The notes below the pieces were generated by a model, which did not search any database, was not told the origin of the DNA, and was given only the letters and a program-made list of their open reading frames with translations. From the NCBI GenBank assembly GCA_949825045.1, contig OX463815.1, positions 32,417,356 to 32,481,355 of the forward strand: 64,000 bases of DNA, in the 5' to 3' direction. This document shows positions 44,432 to 56,649 of the stretch, piece by piece (positions within the stretch are counted from its first letter, which is position 1; each line of letters starts with the position of its first letter). The stretch comes from Argyresthia goedartella. Its lineage: Eukaryota > Arthropoda > Insecta > Lepidoptera > Argyresthiidae. The translations under genes and the position numbers were made by a program.

Positions 44432-45205
44432 GTTTTGTTTAAGCGAATACAGGCAACAATCACCGGGGTCTATCAAATATTTGAGACACAATAACTCGTT
44501 ATTGTGTTCTGTGCACATCAATGAAATGAATTCAAAACATACATAACCTCAAAAGTGTTGATGACAGCAGTGTTCCGAATTGTGTGAGCAGCACTTGTAG
44601 ATATTAAGCGTTCATTATTTTATGCTCAATTGCTCATATTTCACTATTTAATTTTCAAGTCTGTACTTAAAAATTTGTTACTGATTTCAGTTTAGTTTTG
44701 TTATCTAATACCTACATAAAAAGGCTTATAATTCTCTTCTTATAATATAAGTCTCTGAATTAAAGTTAAACGACACGGTTTCGGAACATCACTATCTGAA
44801 AGTTAAGAGTTGTATATTTATGTACCTCTATCGACTAATGATATGAATTACGATATTCATTTTATTTATTCGTTGTTAGGGTTCCTAATGAAATATATTT
44901 ACATAATTTACGTTAATTTGGTGTTTTTTACAAACAAAGACCAGACTGAGATTCATTGAAAAAAAATTGGAGGTAGTAAGAAGGTTTATAATTAGCGAAG
45001 TTTGAGTTGATATAAAGTTTAATAGAACTTTCAAAACATCTTATTTTGGAAATAGAATCCAGCCACTTCGGTTTCCACTGTTTTCAATTTCCTGTCAAAT
45101 CTGTCTTTATTTTGTCATTCTTAGACTGTTATTTTCAAAAATATTGTAAGGATTCATTTTAAACGTTAATTATTTTAATTCAAAATTGATTTTACACGCG
45201 GAAGA
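44432..45205. promoter_or_regulatory. Shared upstream region of TSR3 and a divergent gene
   Basis: 774 bp separate the TSR3 start (minus) from the first coding exon at 45206 (plus). No TATA box is in an obvious place for either gene, and no transposon was recognised here, in contrast to both sides. A bidirectional housekeeping promoter is inferred. Confidence 0.45.
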
Positions 45206-45227
45206 ATGAGCAGCGCCTCAATGGCCG
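45206..45227 (+). CDS. Candidate first coding exon of a gene divergent from TSR3
   Basis: ATG AGC AGC GCC TCA ATG GCC G is followed directly by GTAAGTCACC, a strong donor. It gives MSSASMA plus one base. The ATG context (GAAGAATGA) is acceptable. Such very short first coding exons are common in insect genes. The one-base phase fits the exon at 62232 (G+CT, Ala), 17 kb away, but other exons could lie between. The product is unknown. Confidence 0.45.
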
Positions 45228-46269
45228 GTAAGTCACCAATTCTAAAAGTTTACCTTAGATATTTTAGGAAAACTGAGAAATTTTTAGTCCTGAAACAAAA
45301 GGCAAAGGATCATTCCAGTCTGTGGGATCAAATAGTCAAATAGGTGGGATCATGCATGACTTCAACTCTGTCGAATAATTCAGTGATCACGGAGTTCAAT
45401 CCAAGTTAGAAATGTAGATAGATGATTCCATATCATCATACAAACGTCCCTGAATCAAATATTTACTTGATTTCATAAATGATGGATGATTTCATTAATT
45501 TTATTTGCTTGATTCATGAATTCTGCCGAATTAACGATGGGTAGGTAGGTATTCGTAATAGTGAAAAATAATTGAAAACTTCCAAGGCCGTGGTCCCCTA
45601 TTTCACGTTGTATGCGACACTTGACTTTAGCATCAGCGCGTCTTTATACTGAATAGTAGTATTAGTGGAGGTTAAGCAATGATTTATATAGGTACCTACT
45701 CGTATACGGCCTTTTGTCAAATAGCATCTTTACCGTGAAGGAAATCTTTAACTCCTTACCTACATCATTTGTCTGATTATTTTAGAAAATTTAAGCACAA
45801 AGTAAAACTTTAGCAGCTTCAATGAATAAACTCTTTCTTCATTAATTAAACAGTTCTCTTTTTTTCGCCATCATTCCATTAATCATCAGATCCTTACCGA
45901 CGTTAATGAATAGGTGAGGAGCTCTGGGTAGGTACCAAAGTCACCATCACTTCCATTTCACCATATGCATTATGACAAACATACATTACTGACCAACCTT
46001 AATAAAGTTACCTATCATATCGAAACCTATTATAGGATGCCCAACTAGAGTGGAGCAGTTCCGGTGGCAATCTGTGGCAAAATATACTACCTACTAGTAA
46101 AAAAATTGCATGGAAAAAAAAACTTGGGCAAAAACGCGAATGGAAAAAAAATACAAGGAAAATATTATTTCGGAAATTGTATCTATACACTCCATAGCCT
46201 AGGTAATATCTACATATGAGACCTACCTCGTACTTGTGTAAGCCTTCGTTTCTTTGTCTAACATAAAAT
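45228..46269. other. Unannotated, possibly intronic
   Basis: No exon or repeat recognised beyond AT-rich sequence. Confidence 0.35.
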
Positions 46270-46432
46270 AACATTTACATTCAGGCACATAAACATTCAT
46301 TTTGGCCCCACAATAGTATACCCTGTGTAGTGGGAACAAGAAACACCGTTTTTTTTCTTTTACCCCAGCCGAGATTAGATACCGGGACCTCTCGCTTAGG
46401 AAGCATAGCCTCGACCACTACACCACAGAGGT
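46270..46432 (-). mobile_element. tRNA-derived SINE, family S1 (minus)
   Basis: Reverse-complemented: CCTCTGTGGTGTAGTGGTCG (A box), then GGTCCCGGTATCTAATC (decayed B box), TTTCTTGTTCCCACTACACA and TGTGGGGCCAAAATGAATG. Same family as 20234-20425. Confidence 0.75.
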
Positions 46433-46600
46433 TGTCTTGTATATTAATGCACTACATAATATGATCTCAGATATCTCATCCGTTTCACGCTTGACTTGAT
46501 GGAGGTTATTTATTACCAATGATTTGATAAACGGCCATTTGTCAAATAACATCTCTACCGTGAAGCAAATTATACTAAGTACTTACCTACTTGAATGCGT

Positions 46601-46691
46601 CGGATATAATAGAAAATGGATCGGTATTCAAAACTCTGGCCCCGTTCTGATCATTATTCTTTGAATACCGATCCATTTTATATTATATCCG
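46601..46691. repeat. Foldback with 32-nt arms
   Basis: CGGATATAATAGAAAATGGA and TCGGTATTCAAA are answered by TTTGAATACCGATCCATTTT and ATATTATATCCG with two or so mismatches around a 27-nt loop. MITE-like, or a candidate transcribed hairpin. Confidence 0.7.
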
Positions 46692-46800
46692 CACTTTCTT
46701 ATCCAGCTTAAAACGAAAAACTGATTCATCTCATCAATTTATTACAGGGCAACAAGACTATTTAATCAAATAAAAAACGTAACAGTCGTTTCGATAATCC

Positions 46801-46980
46801 AGTATACCTCGCACCACGAGTTATGAGCGGTGGCCTTGAATGAGCAGTAGTCACTTTGCAATACCTGTACATATGCCTTTGAGTAATAATGTATAAATAC
46901 TACATTATTACTCAAAGACATGCTCAGTAATTCCCGCCAAAACGTAGCCCAGCGCTCTTTAATTCGTGGCGCGAGGTATA
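46801..46980. mobile_element. MITE family M1, copy 2, with inner hairpin
   Basis: The ends AGTATACCTCGCACCACGAG and, reversed, GGTATACCTCGCGCCACGAA match copy 1 at 20643-20769. This copy is about 50 bp longer because it holds CTTTGAGTAATAATGTA (46877-46893) and its exact reverse complement (46901-46917), absent from copy 1. Confidence 0.8.
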
Positions 46981-47384
46981 CCATGATGAATTAAGTCTGT
47001 CAACCTAGTATGTAAGTTAAAAATGTGCAGTCGAAAGGAAACATAAATAAAGCGTTCTGTCAGTGTTTCATAATCTGACCGATTATGAAACGCTTTCCAT
47101 AAAACATTTTTTTTTCCTAGATGGTTGGCAGAGGAACGGCATAGCCTTGCAACTCACAATAACCTGTGTTTTCTCAGATGGGGTGGTAGAGGCATAACTT
47201 CACATAAATAACCTTCCTACCTTCATCAATATTTTGTTAACTGTGATTTTGGCAGCTGTTACTATTTTTGACAGCTGTCGCTTTTTTTTCATTGGGGTGA
47301 ACTTTAGCCAGCCTCAAACTGCCAGTGCTCAACAGTCTGCTGAAATCACCCCGAAAATTTCAACTGTCTTACTATCACGGTTCA

Positions 47385-47495
47385 AGAGATACAGCCTTGT
47401 GACAGACGGTCGGACGGACGGACGTAATTTAATTAGTAATAGGGTCCCGCTTGGCACCCTTCCGGTACGGAACCCTAAAGAAACGCTCTACTTTT
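47385..47495 (-). repeat. TAGGGTTCCGTACCC repeat, fragment (minus)
   Basis: Reversed, it reads TAGGGTTCCGTACCGGAAGG, GGGACCCTATTACTAATTAA, (GTCC)n and CACAAGGCTGTATCTCTTGA: the 5' quarter of the repeat. Confidence 0.75.
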
Positions 47496-47623
47496 TATTT
47501 CTATTTGATAAATTTTTGATTTTTAATAATCTCATTTGAATATTTCGGGAAAAGCTTGTGTTATTTTTTTAATAATTTTAAAATAACACCTCTCGTGACG
47601 TCACTTGCTCGGTTTCGGAACGC

Positions 47624-48250
47624 TTTTACTTGAGGCTAGTTGTTTCCGATTATAAAACTATAATATCAATATTTGTCTACGTTCCGACTGACATCTGCGT
47701 TGTCGACTGACAGGAAAACTGTTGATACTTGACAGTTTTACAGAACAACCAACTTAACGGCGAAGGGAATTTGAACAAACTACGCCGTAGAGGACAAATG
47801 AAGCACATTATGTTTTTGTGGATATTTCAGTAATCCTGTAATATTTTTTGATGGGAATGACGGCATTTAGTTAGGAACACAATTATCTCGAAATGGTTTT
47901 CTCAGTTTGGTACCTTTGTTTTTTTACATAGTCCATTGGCGATGCTAAAATAAAATACGCCTGTTTATTTAATTTTATGAAATTTTAGCCTATTTTAAGA
48001 AACTAATTTGAATATTATGAGTGATAGATGTCTAATTATTTTTCAAAATATTATTAAACAACACTCCACATGTCTCTTGTTCACAGTTTTTGAACAGTTT
48101 TACTTGACGCTGGTTCTTTATGATTCGAAAACTAAAAAACTCAATATCAATATTTGTTTGTTCCAACTGACATTTGAGTTATCGCCTGACAGGAAAGCGT
48201 TGACACTTGACAGTTTTACAGGAAAGCCAACTAAACGGCGAAGGAAATTT
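47624..48250 (+). repeat. Diverged direct duplication
   Basis: About 150 bp at 47624-47775 (AATATCAATATTTGTCTACG, CTTGACAGTTTTACAG, AACGGCGAAGGGAATTT) is repeated at 48097-48250 (AATATCAATATTTGTTTGTT, same later boxes) about 470 bp on. It is either an old tandem duplication or two copies of one repeat. Confidence 0.55.
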
Positions 48251-49784
48251 CCTCAAAGAAAATACCTATTTTTTTATTTTTTTCGTGTAATTCTGAAATC
48301 CTTACTAATTTCATTGCGGAATTACATTAAAAATGTGGATATTATGTATTCGTAGACTCTCCTTGCTTTTTTTTTTACAAAATAGCGTAGTTTATTTTAG
48401 GCAGTTTTATGTGGTATGGCGCTAGGTTATTTTAGTTTGAGTCGGGCGCATTGTTTGCCCTTTGTTTTCTTTCTTTTGTGAAAGTAATTAACGCTTTCAC
48501 TTTCGTTTACATTTGTATTCCTGTTATACATATTTTTGGTATCACCTTAAATGTAAATCTATCTACCGACAAATCTATAGATACATAGTGTAGTTTTGTA
48601 GGTATTAGATTCATATAGATGCTATCTACCTACATAATAGTATAGCTATAGTATAGGCACAGTGTAAAGAAGTAAAGTATTGGTTTATAGACTGTGGTAT
48701 AGGTAGATAGCCTGGGTCAACACCATTATGGTAAGGAAGGTCAGTAAGTGTCTGATTCATGGCTGTCTTAAAACGAGCGTTGGACTAAAGCTACAGTTTA
48801 AACTAACATATGAAACATGATATGGGCTCAGCTGTATGGTTTGTCGATGCATACCCTGCAGTCTCGTGATAACTTTGAAAAACGAGTTGAATAGGTCAAA
48901 CAGTATTGAAAACTTTTTAATTTTGCAATGTTATCATTTGACAATAGGGCTTCCAAACTCGGATTGTTGCCAACTCCGGAGTTAGTTACGATATTGAGCA
49001 ATCAACTCCGGAACTTCGGAGTTGCTCAGGAGTGTGACTTTTTTTCCTAGGAATTGAGAAAAAGGCATTGTTTTTAATCAGCATGAGCATTTTATGCAAC
49101 TAAACTAAGTACACAATAAAATACTGTAACTTAAAACCTAAAGATTCTACTTTTGTCGTGATGGCAGATCTTGATGAGCAGCGATAAAGCATTTAAGCAT
49201 TTATCTTATCGAGAAATATTTAGTCCTCTACATCCTCCATAACCATATATCGCTTTTTCAACCCTAACAAATCCTTCCAGATCTTAATTTGTAGGTGAAA
49301 TGTTTTGTTCTGTAGTTACCGACCTAAGCATTTTTTGCCTTCCTAATTTTAAAATATTTTTTCATTATTCTGAGTTAATTTAATTTTGAATTCGTTTTTA
49401 TTTAGTATTTATGTGCTGTGCAGTCCATAGCACAGGGCCACATACAATATTGAATCTAGTTTAATGAAATAAATAACTAATCTTATCTTATCTATCTTAT
49501 TTCGTTCTTTTTAGTTTTAAGTAAAAATTATATTATATGGTTGTAGTTTAAAAAGGATTAACAACGCTAATTTGGCCATTTTTCCATCGGATGTTTTTGT
49601 TTCTCTCATAAAGAGCAGGGTTCTGCACCCACAAACCCCCTTCTTTTGTTGCATTCCGATTACGTTGACAACGCCAGAAAGAATTAGCAGAGCCAATTTG
49701 TTCGTTGCCCAGCTCATATCACTAAACCAGACCGTCATATAGGTACCTGCTTATACTTATTAAAAACTAATGCATAAAGCAATC
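48251..49784. other. Unannotated stretch
   Basis: Contains a GAGCAATCAACTCCGGAACT foldback near 48993 and no recognised gene. Confidence 0.35.
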
Positions 49785-49866
49785 GTAATTTTTTGCCTCT
49801 TCTCTACATTGGACCGCTGTGGGAGACGAAGGGCGTAGAAAACTCTCACAGATTGATTTTTATTAC
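49785..49866 (-). repeat. LINE 3' tail fragment (minus)
   Basis: CTTCTCTACATTGGACCGCTG and CTCTCACAGATTGATTTT are the reversed tail seen at 19620-19680. Confidence 0.7.
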
Positions 49867-50959
49867 AATATCCTCTCATTTTTTGAAGTCGGTTGAAAAT
49901 ACACCAAACATGACTGCCATGATGGTTGACCAGCGTGTACAACAGTGTTGTAATTCTTGCTGAAGTAATACTCAGAGACCACAAGCGACGCGTTTTTCGT
50001 AATGTTAGTAAATTTTGTGTTGAAATTCATAATTTAATGAAAACCGGTTTTAACTCCGGAGTTCCAATCTAAATCCGGATTTGAAAAATACCATAAATTA
50101 GTCCGAAACTTCGGAACCTCGGATTGGACGCTCTACTCGACATCCGTCATCGGTCGTACAGCGCTCTGTCGAGCGAGACTGCAGGGCCAGGTTTTCCAAA
50201 CGAGAAGGGACAACATTTTGTTTGAGGAAAGCCACCGATCGCCTGAAATTTCAGCGTCAGCTTAAGATAAGCGAGCGTTTAATACAATGCCAAATTGACA
50301 GCAAGCTTCTTAGGTATTTAGTACAAGACTCGGCGAGTATTCTCAAAGACTACAACATTTAATTTAAATTAAATCACATTACGTGTGTCAGTATCAACTA
50401 CGATAGTTATCATAACTTTTTCTGAATAATTTAAGTAACCGTGCGTTATACTATTATTGATTATTTTTAAAAGGCGGGTGACACGTATGATGCCACCGAC
50501 ACATTGTCTGTGCGACTGTGATCAGAGGCAGCTGGCTCTTGGCTGAGCGGAATAGAATCGTTGCCTTTATGTTTGAACGATAATTTTGGCGGTAAGTTTG
50601 ACGTTTAGTTCTCCTAATACCGAAAGAAGTGAAAGAACACCGCCGATTTTTTTTATCCCGTATTTCCAAACGTTTATAAACCACAACATATATCAACGAA
50701 ATGTTTTTAATACCATTTTTCATAGCAGGAAGGAAGATATTACAGGCCAGATAAAATTTTACAGTATAAACTGGAAAGTAAAATGACTTTTTCCGTCACT
50801 TTCCTATTAATTTAGTTCTTAATTGCAACATGGTACAAGTACACATTATAAGGTCCAGTCGAGTCAAATCCACACTACGTAATCAATATTTGTAAGAGTG
50901 GCAACTTGATTATGACGTAGTATGGATTTGACATGACTACCCAATCTTGGGTACACTAT
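49867..50959. other. Unannotated stretch
   Basis: No gene recognised; nothing beyond short palindromic words such as ACTCCGGAGTT near 50052. Confidence 0.35.
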
Positions 50960-51900
50960 AGAGGGTTTTTGGTAGATTGATGCAAAGTCTTACAACGAAG
51001 ATAGTACAGTTCTTTAGAACTATTTAGGCCAAACTTGTGTTCGCAGAAGTCTCACTGTTTCGTTTTCGTCGATGTTTTATTGTGTTGGTGAAAAAACCCA
51101 GAATTTTAAAGTTTATTGGTAATAATTGCAATTTTTATCAATACCTAATTGATTTATTTTTTAATTATTTATAATTTAGTACCTAATCTAAAACAAACTA
51201 TTCTAGGCATCTGTGACTTGAGATTTTGTCTTAACATACCTTTAAAGTGTTTTTTTTTCCTCTGCTGAAATTTCCTCTGCTGTTGAGCAAAGTTTTATGA
51301 CTGCATTTAAAAAAAAATACAGGCGTTTTTGTGTGTAAAACAGTATTAAAACATTATTGGCTATAGTCCTTTCTTTTGAGATATCATTAACAACGGTATC
51401 TCATAAACTATTGAACCTCCGAACCAAACTGAGGGAGAAAATCCTGCCTTTAATAGTTTTCTTCACGTTGGTGGTGCATATTGAAAGTTACATTAAAACT
51501 TAAACAAATCAAGAAGAAGTTATTTTCGACAAAAATAATAAATCATGGATAAAATGACTTCTGCTAACCGAAGTTCGGCCTATATGGTTCTAAATGATCG
51601 TTTCGTTTAAATTCGTCGTAAAATTCGTTTTAAAATGTTGCATCGATCTACCAGACAACCTGATACTTGTATCATGATTTGGATTTCAAGTGTGTCAAGA
51701 AAATTGCTAATAAAACATAACCTCAAAATAAGTTACCATCAATATATTTTGAAATGGCCTCAAGCAAAAAAGATTCAAAGGATCGACCCTTTGAACAAAA
51801 AATCAATTAATAGGACAATTCTCATTACAAATATATAGGCAATCGCCGATGTTCTTTCTAAAACCGTTTTTTATTACTGGCCTGATAAGTCCAACACATT
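50960..51900 (+). repeat. Unclassified repeat H, copy 3 (longest)
   Basis: It shares landmarks with 38595-39060 over the first 500 bp (TTTAGGCCAAACTTGTGTT, GGCATCTGTGACTTGAGA, GACTGCATTTAAAAAAAAAT) and with the reversed 40735-41045 piece. The segment to about 51900 has no match in the window, so the true end is uncertain. Confidence 0.65.
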
Positions 51901-52094
51901 TTGTAAAGTAGTCGCAATTATACAGTACCACAGATCTCTTGAAGGAAAAAACTCTCAAACTCTACAGACGCACCGCATAGTGGCTCAGGGTTACCACATC
52001 TCAAGACTTGTCCTGAGATTGCAGGATTTTTAGGCTCTTCTTCATCTAGAAATTAATTAAAAAATAAACTTTGGCTATGTATTAATTCTCGCTA

Positions 52095-52235
52095 GCGGGT
52101 AGTGACTCTGCTTACTAAGCTGACGGTCCTGGGTTCGAATGCCGGCAAGGGAAAATATTTGTTTGATGAGCATGAGTACTTATTTCTTAGTCTTGGATGT
52201 TTTCTATGTATTTACATAAGTATTAGTTATTTTGC
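52095..52235 (+). mobile_element. tRNA-derived SINE, family S2 (truncated)
   Basis: GCTAGCGGGTAGTGACTCTG, then CTGGGTTCGAATGCCGG (B box) and AAATATTTGTTTGATGAGCA, TCTTAGTCTTGGATGTTTTC. The body agrees with 36340-36597. Confidence 0.7.
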
Positions 52236-52688
52236 GTATTAAATGTAAATTTTACACATAATATGTAATACTTTTGTTGTGCGTGCTTTTATTCTCTTCT
52301 GTTTTATATGTTGCTGTTAATATTGCCTTTAATTCTATGTTTCACCTGTTTTATCTTCTTTTATCTCTTTTTTAGGGTTCCGTACCCGAAGGGTTCCAAA
52401 CGGGACCCTATTACTAAGACTTCGCTGTCCGTCCGTCCGTCCGTCCGTCTGTCACCAGGCTGTATCTCAAGAACCTAGCTAGCTAGAGAGTTGAAATTTT
52501 CACAGATTATGTATTTCTATTGCCGCTATAACAAAAAATACTAAAAAACAGGATAAAATAAATATTTAAGGGGCTCCCATACAACAATACCACATACAAA
52601 CTTATGGATGCACCTGGTTACGTACATGGAGTGTGAAAGTAACCGCACCAATAACTTTGTAAACAATATTTACTGTGTAAAATCCAAA

Positions 52689-53442
52689 TCAAATCAAATC
52701 AAATCAAATCAAATCAAATACATTTATTTGTCAAACATAGGTAAGTATACAAGTTGGTAGGTAGTGTTATTGTTGCTCTATGCTTAGCCATAAAGGCATA
52801 CAAACATATTATTGTTATGTACATACATGCATGTTCTCAAAAATAATAAAACAAAACATTTTTATACAAGTATCTGTAGAAACTTACGACACAACAGTAA
52901 TCAGATCATAAACAAAGCTAGGGACCAAAATCAGTTGAAACTCACATTTTCTTATCGTGTAGATATTCAGCAATGGAATAGTAAACTTTATTAATTAAGA
53001 TCTTTCGTAGTTCTTTTTTAAATTGTGGTATGTTAACTATGTTACGAATTCTGTCAGGTAGGTGGTTCCAAATTACAGGTGCCATGCCTAAAATATTGTT
53101 CTTGAATAGTGCCGTTTGGTGTTGGGGCATACGTATTTTATTCATATGCCGTTTACTATTATAAGTAGTAAATAGGTGCATGTTAGACTTAGTAAATACA
53201 ACCATCTCAAATATATATAAAGAAGGCACCGTCAGTATATGAAGCCTTTTAAAGTGTGGTTTGGCGCTTTCCCTCCGAGAAAGACCACAAATAGCCCTTA
53301 CACACTTTTTTTGTGCAATTAGAGCGGATCCTTTGTTAACTCCATTGCCCCAGAATATGATACCGAATCTCAGAGTCGAGTCTACGTAACCATTATATGC
53401 CGTCAATACTGCTTCCTCAGATACGGTTTTTGACAGTTTGAA
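52689..53442 (-). mobile_element. 5'-truncated LINE insertion
   Basis: On the minus strand a reverse transcriptase C-terminal region (53427 to 52942) is followed by a 3' region ending TTTGACAAATAAATGTATTT and (GATTT)n. The CCAAA direct repeat, the 5' truncation and the short tandem tail fit target-primed reverse transcription. Confidence 0.85.
52942..53427 (-). pseudogene. LINE reverse transcriptase C-terminus (truncated)
   Basis: An open frame reads VSEEAVLTAYNGYVDSTLRF, GIIFWGNGVNKGSALIAQKK, CVRAICGLSRRESAKPHFKR, then FKNNILGMAPVIWNHLPDRI and a stop. The Y.G.V.S.LR.GI.FWG and QK..VR.I patterns are typical of this group. The polymerase core is missing only through truncation; the remaining frame is undamaged. 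Confidence 0.85.
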
Positions 53443-53530
53443 CCAAACTATTCACTCCACACCATCGCTTCCATTGAACGGTGGTACGGAACCCTTCGTG
53501 CGCGATTTAGACTCGCATTTGACCGGTTTT

Positions 53531-54222
53531 TTTATGCAATGTTGTGTGTGTTTTGTAGTCCGAATAAATTTATTTATATTCTATTCTATTCTATTATATT
53601 TATCTCAATTAAATATATCGTCGTCTAGTACCCATAACCCAAGCCTTGTTGAGCTTACTATGGGCCTAGTTCGGTTTGTGTAAGATTGTCCTCTAATATT
53701 TATTATTTATTTATTATTATAATCATAAAATCGACACCTATGAAACCTTAAATTATTGTATAATCAGTTGTATCACATAGACACAATGACGTCATACGAA
53801 TTCAGGTGCACAGATAATGCGACCGTGTTGCAGTTTTACATCAATCCGGTGTATTTACTATAATTTAGAACAATGTGAGGAGACAAATAATAATATGTCT
53901 GTCAATTTAGTGAGTAGCCTAGTTTCAGTACATTAACTATTCATAAAGATTGCCTAGCAGTGTACGGTTGCTGCCACACACAAACGGTATTTGTTGGTTA
54001 GTCTGGTTGGTCTTCGTCAAACCAATCCTAACCAAAGCTCACTCAACTCTATCTGACTGAACAGACTTTATAGGGTTTGTAACGAAAGCGGTGGAATTGG
54101 GATTCTTCGCTTTCTGATATTTTCCCCCAATGAAGCCAAACCCAAGTAGTATTGGTTAATTGTGTAAAAAAATAAAGTGCTCTGAACAATTCGGCTACAT
54201 GCTGAAATCAGTCTATGTAAAT
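53531..54222. other. Unannotated stretch
   Basis: A (TTCTA)n-like run lies at about 53577-53600. No gene recognised. Confidence 0.35.
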
Positions 54223-54345
54223 AAATAATGTTGGAAGGCAGTGGGATCGAGAGGCTCAGGATCCTAAATGGCGTGATAGAGAAGAGGTCTATTCATACCC
54301 AGGAGCGGGTGACTGTGGGCTGATCGATGATGTGACTAGCAGATA
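54223..54345 (+). pseudogene. Degenerate RTE-type LINE tail
   Basis: GRQWDREAQDPKWRDREEVY followed by SYPGAGDCGLIDD resembles the RTE C-terminus seen at 6590-6770, without its upstream motifs. Confidence 0.5.
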
Positions 54346-56450
54346 TGTTGATGTCGGACCGATCCGGCGATTCCAGTTCGTAGTTGGTTTAATTTATACC
54401 AATATCGATTAGAGTTTGTCTTTGTTTGAATCGTCTCCATAATAATCATGCACGTTTGATTCAATACTGCCGTACCATATCGTATGTACGAGTGTAGCGA
54501 GTGCAGTTCATTAAGTTGCTATTGATTTTCGAAATTGTACCCAATTATTATTGGCTCCAAATTAAGTATTGTGAAAAGAAACATGGGCGCAACTGTGCCT
54601 CTGCCAGTCCTTTGGGAATAGGATTATTCTTATTAGACCAGATTCCTAAAAGGGCAGATTCTTAAAAGGACAGATTCCTTAAAGGACGTATGGACCGTAG
54701 TACAGTGAATACGAGAAGTGTATTAGTAATTTATTTATTTATTATGTAGGCGCTCGACACACGCGCTGAGCGACCGCGCTGGAGTACGTACGGCTCAATC
54801 TTACTCGAATCCGGGTAAAAGCCTGATTTCCTTGTTGGGGATATTAATGGACTTCATTTATTTATTTATTATAAAAGTAAAATTGTCGAATCAATCACCT
54901 ACAACTCTTCTAGGACTTGACCCGTAGAAAGTGTATCACTTGACCTAATTGTTTTTTTTTATGGAAGACTGAACTTTTTCTGTCCTTTTAGGAATCCGTC
55001 CTCTTAGGAATATGTTCTTTTATTTATTTATTAATAAAAAAAAAAAAACAAATTTCCGTCTGCAGCGCCAAACGTATATGTATACAGCATGACACCATAC
55101 TAAAAAAGGAATAAAAATTAAAAACAATTATAAAATTAGGTAACTAACTATAGTGTTAAATTAAGTAGGCACATATGTGCCACAGTGAAGAGGGTGAAAC
55201 AGACTTGTACAGTACATTGACATATTATTACAACAATTTGAAAATTGTATATTGGTAGAGAATCGTGATAGATGTCAGGTTCGTCGCCGTCATGATTGGA
55301 AGCAGCCATTTTGTTGAAATAGCGACACATTCGCACCAATGGGCCGTTGGCACTGATGTCTTTTAGCGGTCTGGCTATGAGCGAACAGTAATTTTAATTT
55401 CAGTTATCCCGTGTAATTTATTTTTTACATACTCCTTCACCATCTAGAGGGCTGGTATACGTGCTTATTCAAATCACTTAGTTTAATGTGTTTTGAGGTT
55501 AACCTCCTGTCAGTCCCAATACAGCAAATAATCTTGAGGAAACTTGCATGTCATATTGTTTAATCTGATATTGTAAGTCTATCCGAAGGTAAAGTTACGA
55601 GAAAAGAAAGTCTATGCCTTTATCCGGCATATGGGAAAAATATCGCACAAAATACAATACCAACTATTTGATCATTAGCCTAATGGGTTAGTTTCTACCT
55701 ATACATTAAAACATATCGCAGTTACTGCCCCTAATTATAATTATTACTTCAATAAACGCTATGCCCGCGTGTAACGTTATCTGTTACATTAATAACCTTG
55801 GGTGTAATATGGGTATAAATCGACTTGAAAATACACCTCCCTCCCTCCGTACGCTTTACGAGTAAGCCTATGGTGCCATAGCAACAGCTTATTAAAATCC
55901 TGCAAAAACGTGGACACAATAGGAATCGCGAATTAATTTTGTTTGCTTTTCACTTATATCTGTCGAAGGGATCAGCAACTTATTAAAACATTAATGGCCT
56001 CACCACAAAAAATGTAAACTACTGTTCAACACTTGTTTAAAACAAAAATGTATGAGTAACACGGTAAAATTGTAAACTTAAAGCCAGAAATCACGGGTTT
56101 AAACTGCCAGCTGTCGATTTGCCGCGAAAACGGACCTACAGCGGAAGTTACGTAATAGCTGTTGTCAGAAGGGACAGAGCTGTGAGACAATCTCGTTCTC
56201 CTTTTTTCGCATAGAAAAGAAAGGGAGACTGACGCTTAGGCTACGTCACTTCCTCTGATGGGGTTCTTTGAAACAAGTGTTGTTTGACGTTACTTTAAAT
56301 TCGTATTTTTTGTTGGCGATAAAATATAAAACTGCAATTATTAAATGTGATAAATATCTTGACCGAAGCTTCACTATTGTTACTGCCGGAAAAGGCGTGT
56401 AGTGCTTTAGGTTTAAGCTCAAAAATGCATTTGAGTGAGTGACATGTATC
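54346..56450. other. Unannotated stretch
   Basis: GGGCGCAACTGTGCCTCTGCC near 54588 is an RTE-type 3' tail fragment. A run of GGACAGATTCCT-like units is at 54645-54690. No host exon recognised. Confidence 0.35.
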
Positions 56451-56649
56451 TGTCACCGTAAGATAGTCAAAACCGTTAGTTGATAAACTAACGCGCAAGT
56501 TGATCAACTATCGACAGATAGTAAACCAGACCGACAGGGCTTAGAATTAGCCCAGTGTATGTACGACTGGGTTCAGGCTATTTATTTATATTAATTTGAA
56601 TATTTTTTTTTAGGGTAATATCGATTATTGGGTTTATTTATTATATATA

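Larger units (their letters stand above)
52374..53530 (+). repeat. TAGGGTTCCGTACCC repeat, split by a LINE
   Basis: 52374-52688 matches 32342-32675 almost base for base. After the inserted LINE, 53443-53530 continues with CCAAACTATTCACTCCACAC to GCATTTGACCGGTTTTT. CCAAA is present on both sides. Confidence 0.85.

Noticed and set aside
44432..44521. Upstream ATG extending TSR3 by 30 residues
   Set aside because: The context is weaker and the extra residues are not family-like; the second ATG has a better context and a typical basic start.
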